A stretch of DNA of 64,000 nucleotides from Segatella copri DSM 18205. GTDB lineage: Bacteria > Bacteroidota > Bacteroidia > Bacteroidales > Bacteroidaceae. The notes beneath the pieces were generated by a model that saw nothing but the letters and a program-made list of their open reading frames with translations, was not told the DNA's origin and did not search any database. The DNA lies in contig NZ_CP102288.1 in NCBI RefSeq assembly GCF_025151535.1, forward strand, positions 2,489,501-2,553,500, in the 5' to 3' direction. Positions within the stretch are counted from its first letter, which is position 1. Each line of letters opens with the position of its first letter. Both the position numbers and the translations under genes were made by a program. Of the stretch, positions 61,304 through 64,000 are shown in pieces.

Positions 61304-62299
61304 TTACTCAGCAGCAAGAGTAAAGCGCTGGTAAGCAACGATCTTGAGATCCTTGCTCTGAGAAGCGAGGTACTGAGCAACAGTCTGCTTGTCACCGTCA
61401 CCGAACTGGAACTCCTGGTCAACGAGGCAGTTCTCCTTGAAGAACTTAGCCAGACGACCATTAGCAATGTTCTGGATCATAGTAGGGTTCAAAGTAGCAG
61501 CCTTCTCCTCACCAACAGTCTTCTTGATGTTGCGAGCCTCTTCAGCCTGCTCAGGTGTCAACCAACCCTTCTTGGTGTTGCTCTCGATGTGCTCCTCAGA
61601 GTCAACGTGAGCTGGGTTGATGCCAGCCTTCTTCAAAGCAGCGTTAACAGCCTTCTCTACGAGCTCTTCCTTAGTCTTGGCAACAGCAACCTCGAGCTCA
61701 GTCTTCTTAGTCTCCTCAGAAACTGAAGACTCGTCGAGAGCTACAGGGCGCATAGCAGCAACCTGCATAGCTACCTTGTGACCAGCCTCCTCGTTGTTCT
61801 CGTTGAGCTGAACCATAGTACACAAAGTGTGCTTGTTCATGTGATCGTAAACCTCGATGTTGTCACCCTCGAGAACACAGTAGCCGTCGAGCTCCATCTT
61901 CTCGCCAGTGATACCAGAGCGCTGTGTAACAGCAGCCTGAGCATCAGCATCGCCAACCTTCAAAGTCTTCACCTCATCGAGAGTGTGAGCCTTGGCAGCG
62001 ATAGCAGCGTCGAGGATGTCAGATGTCAACTTGATGAAGTCAGCACCGTTAGCTACGAAGTCAGTCTCGCACTTGAGAGCGATGATAGCAGCGAAATCGT
62101 TAACCTTCTTAACGAGAACGCAACCGTTAGAAGTCTCACGGTCAGAACGCTTAGCAGCGATAGCGAGACCACGCTCACGGAGCAACTCCTTTGCCTTATC
62201 GAAATCACCTTCAGCCTCTGTGAGTGCCTTCTTAACGTCAGCAAGACCAGCACCAGTCATAGCGCGAAGTTTCTTGATATCTTCAATTGAAACAGCCAT
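61304..62299 (-). CDS. tsf: Translation elongation factor Ts
   Basis: Nucleotide exchange factor for EF-Tu. The N-terminal UBA-like domain starts with IKKLRAMTGAGLADVKKALT at 8-27, and TDFVANGADFIKLTSDI is at about 80-96. At 331 residues it is longer than the E. coli protein, which is normal for Bacteroidota. It follows rpsB in the usual order; a hairpin lies in the gap between them. Codon use is strongly biased as in highly expressed genes. Confidence 0.98.
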   Translation of the reverse strand: MAVSIEDIKKLRAMTGAGLADVKKALTEAEGDFDKAKELLRERGLAIAAKRSDRETSNGCVLVKKVNDFAAIIALKCETDFVANGADFIKLTSDILDAAIAAKAHTLDEVKTLKVGDADAQAAVTQRSGITGEKMELDGYCVLEGDNIEVYDHMNKHTLCTMVQLNENNEEAGHKVAMQVAAMRPVALDESSVSEETKKTELEVAVAKTKEELVEKAVNAALKKAGINPAHVDSEEHIESNTKKGWLTPEQAEEARNIKKTVGEEKAATLNPTMIQNIANGRLAKFFKENCLVDQEFQFGDGDKQTVAQYLASQSKDLKIVAYQRFTLAAE

Positions 62300-62352
62300 A
62301 ATAATATTTTTATATTAAAAAGTTAATAATAATCTTTGCTTAAAAGCTACTA

Positions 62353-62385
62353 AAGCCATCGAATCATAAACAGAATCAATGGCTT
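62353..62385 (-). other. Hairpin between rpsB and tsf
   Basis: A 13-bp stem with one mismatch (62353-62365 with 62373-62385; AAGCCAT ends) and a 7-nt loop. No T-run follows directly, so it may slow decay or reduce read-through into tsf rather than stop it. Confidence 0.55.
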
Positions 62386-62407
62386 CAGTATATATTTCTT
62401 TGCCTAA

Positions 62408-63178
62408 TTACTCAGCCTCGTCCTTGCGGGCAGCCTTCTTCTTAGGCTGGTCCTTCTGCTCAGCAGCAGCCTTGTCGTCAGCCTTCTCAGCCTTGCGCTC
62501 CTCGAGAGCCTCAGCGATAGCACCGCAAACTGCAGTAAGGATAGCATCTACAGAATCCTTAGCATCGTCGTTAGCTGGAATAACGTAATCAACATTCTTA
62601 GGATCAGAGTTGGTATCTACGATACCGAACACTGGAATACCAAGACGGTTAGCCTCCTTAACAGCGATATGCTCCTTCATTACGTCAACAACGAAGAGGG
62701 CTACTGGGAGACGGGCCATATCTGCGATAGAACCGAGGTTCTTCTCCAACTTAGCACGCTGGCGGCTTACCTGAAGCAACTCGCGCTTAGAGAGGTTAGA
62801 GAATGTACCATCGTTCAACAGACGATCGATGTTTGCCATTTTCTTAACTGCCTTACGGATTGTAGGGAAGTTGGTGAGCATACCACCAGCCCAACGCTCG
62901 TTTACGTATGGCATATTGATAGAAGCTGCCTTCTCAGCAACTACGTCCTTAACTTGTTTTTTAGTAGCGACAAACAGGATCTTTCTACCTGTCTTGGCAA
63001 TTGTCTTGAGAGCCTCAGCAGCCTCGTCGATCTTAGCGACAGTCTTGTTGAGGTCGATAATATGAATACCGTTACGCTCCATGAAGATGTAAGGAGCCAT
63101 TGCTGGATTCCACTTGCGACGGAGGTGTCCGAAGTGGCAACCTGCCTGAAGTAACTGGTCAAAATTTGTTCTTGACAT
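62408..63178 (-). CDS. rpsB: 30S ribosomal protein S2
   Basis: Component of the small ribosomal subunit. MSRTNFDQLLQAGCHFGHLR starts it, RRKWNPAMAPYIFMERNGIH follows, and GIPVFGIVDTNSDP and DYVIPANDDA complete the family pattern. At 256 residues, with a Lys/Glu/Ala-rich tail. It is preceded by a leader of about 150 bases with a possible control structure. Confidence 0.98.
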   Translation of the reverse strand: MSRTNFDQLLQAGCHFGHLRRKWNPAMAPYIFMERNGIHIIDLNKTVAKIDEAAEALKTIAKTGRKILFVATKKQVKDVVAEKAASINMPYVNERWAGGMLTNFPTIRKAVKKMANIDRLLNDGTFSNLSKRELLQVSRQRAKLEKNLGSIADMARLPVALFVVDVMKEHIAVKEANRLGIPVFGIVDTNSDPKNVDYVIPANDDAKDSVDAILTAVCGAIAEALEERKAEKADDKAAAEQKDQPKKKAARKDEAE

Positions 63179-63336
63179 TGTTTTTTCTTTTTTAATTGTG
63201 TTTACTTTCTTTTTGAATCTAATGTTAGATCAGTCGATGAGTAGTCCCCGATTAATGGAATCTCACCGATTTAGATACTAAACTTTTTAGCTCAGCTATA
63301 TATAATCTGTATATATATAATAAAATATGTATAAGA
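63179..63336 (-). promoter_or_regulatory. rpsB leader with a stem-loop
   Basis: The 158-bp gap between rpsI and rpsB. On the - strand TCGGTGAG (63269-63262) pairs with CTCATCGA (63241-63234), an 8-bp stem with one wobble and a structured 20-nt loop that includes GGGGACTA. This is placed as an autoregulatory S2 leader would be. No standard promoter is visible here, so rpsB may also be read from rplM-rpsI. Confidence 0.45.
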
Positions 63337-63723
63337 TTAACGCTTGCTGAACTGGAAGCGACGACGAGCCTTTGGCTGACCTGGCTTCTTACGCTCTACA
63401 GCACGTGAGTCACGTGTCATGAAGCCTGCATCCTTCAAAGCCTTCTTATCGTTAGCGTCGATCTTAACGAGCGCGCGAGCGATAGCGAGGCGGAGAGCCT
63501 GGCTCTGACCGGTGAAACCACCACCGTCGAGGTTTGCCTTAATATCATACTTACCCTCAGCTTCGAGCAACTGCAATGGCTGCTTTACTACATAGCGAAG
63601 GATTGCTGATGGGAAATATGTCTCAATATCTTTCTTGTTGATTGTGATCTTACCGGTACCCTCTGTGAGGTATACACGAGCTACAGCGCTCTTACGGCGA
63701 CCAATTGCATTAATTACTTCCAT
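63337..63723 (-). CDS. rpsI: 30S ribosomal protein S9
   Basis: Starts MEVINAIGRRKSAVARVYLT, ends KPGQPKARRRFQFSKR with the conserved basic tail that reaches the P site. GGGFTGQSQALRLAIARALV is intact. At 128 residues it is standard. It lies 10 bp after rplM, the normal pair. Confidence 0.98.
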   Translation of the reverse strand: MEVINAIGRRKSAVARVYLTEGTGKITINKKDIETYFPSAILRYVVKQPLQLLEAEGKYDIKANLDGGGFTGQSQALRLAIARALVKIDANDKKALKDAGFMTRDSRAVERKKPGQPKARRRFQFSKR

Positions 63724-63733
63724 TCTACCTTAA

Positions 63734-64000
63734 TTATTTATACTGGTTAATATCAATAGCCTTTGGCTGCTGTGCCTCGTGCTTGTGCTCTGTGCCATCG
63801 TAAATGAAGAGGTTGTCCATCAAAGAACGACCAAGAGGGCCCTTTGGCAACATACCCTTGATAGCGTGACGGAGGATTTTGTCCATTCCATCAGGACGCT
63901 TGCGCAACTCTGCTGGAGTGTTGAAGCGCTGACCACCTGGATAACCAGTGTAACGAGTGTAAACCTTATCTGTTTCCTTCTTACCTGTGAAAACTACCTT
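63734..64000 (-). CDS. rplM: 50S ribosomal protein L13 (C-terminal part, runs off the window)
   Basis: The last 88 codons of rplM: KVVFTGKKETDKVYTRYTGY, then PGGQRFNTPAELRKRPDGMD, KILRHAIKGMLPKGPLGRSL, and the end HEAQQPKAIDINQYK with TAA at 63736-63734. GMLPKGPLGR is the L13 signature. The N-terminal part lies beyond the window. Confidence 0.97.
   Translation of the reverse strand, partial: KVVFTGKKETDKVYTRYTGYPGGQRFNTPAELRKRPDGMDKILRHAIKGMLPKGPLGRSLMDNLFIYDGTEHKHEAQQPKAIDINQYK

Noticed and set aside
1..64000. tRNA, rRNA, tmRNA or riboswitch genes
   Set aside because: I looked at all larger gaps and saw no cloverleaf, no rRNA-like sequence and no known riboswitch core; a covariance-model search could still find a diverged one.

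Overview
The window comes from the chromosome of a Bacteroidota species and most resembles Prevotella/Segatella (order Bacteroidales). The evidence is a Sus-type starch locus (susC end, susD, susE, susF), type IX secretion genes porU and porV, a DUF4290 gene, housekeeping operons typical of Bacteroidales, and many promoters of the Bacteroidota kind (TTTG, 19-21 bp, TAnnTTTG). The species call is inference; no rRNA or tRNA gene was found.

Layout. 1-4371: end of a starch-utilisation operon on the + strand. 4372-10853: an accessory patch with an AlbA_2-type regulator, an antitoxin next to a broken PIN toxin, a fragment of an Rpn-type nuclease, a complete IS21-family element with target duplication, a 22-bp phased repeat array and a fragment of an AAA ATPase. 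The first four transcription units end in near-identical terminators. 10854-12881: secreted alpha-amylase behind a LacI-type palindrome. 13071-28817: housekeeping genes (nadK, DJ-1 family, ispD, recG, an M23 peptidase, rseP, dxr, rimM, murA, DUF4290, tsaB, yicC, gmk) plus a GH106-like glycosidase.

28965-46510 is a cell-surface glycan region. nadD leads into a phosphoethanolamine-transferase-like gene, three membrane acyltransferases, a UbiA-type phosphoribosyltransferase with an adjacent HAD phosphatase, GtrA, two large related membrane proteins (DUF6080 type), GT14 and GT2 glycosyltransferases, a Wzx flippase, LicD, an SDR dehydratase/reductase, a second IspD/TarI-type cytidylyltransferase and a hexapeptide acetyltransferase. 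The set suggests lipid-linked sugar donors and phospho-polyol decoration of a surface polymer.

46748-51014: a sigma-54 activator and a hybrid histidine kinase enclose a 61-residue secreted protein that has a sigma-54-like promoter of its own. 51028-52186: a complete IS982-family element. 52453-54494: two glycosyltransferase genes. 54640-54815: a candidate small RNA. 55102-63734: ispF, porV, porU, an FAH-family hydrolase, tsf, rpsB, rpsI and the end of rplM, all on the - strand. Three MEP-pathway genes (ispD, dxr, ispF) lie in separate units. A family of dispersed hairpin repeats and heptamer repeats fills many intergenic gaps.
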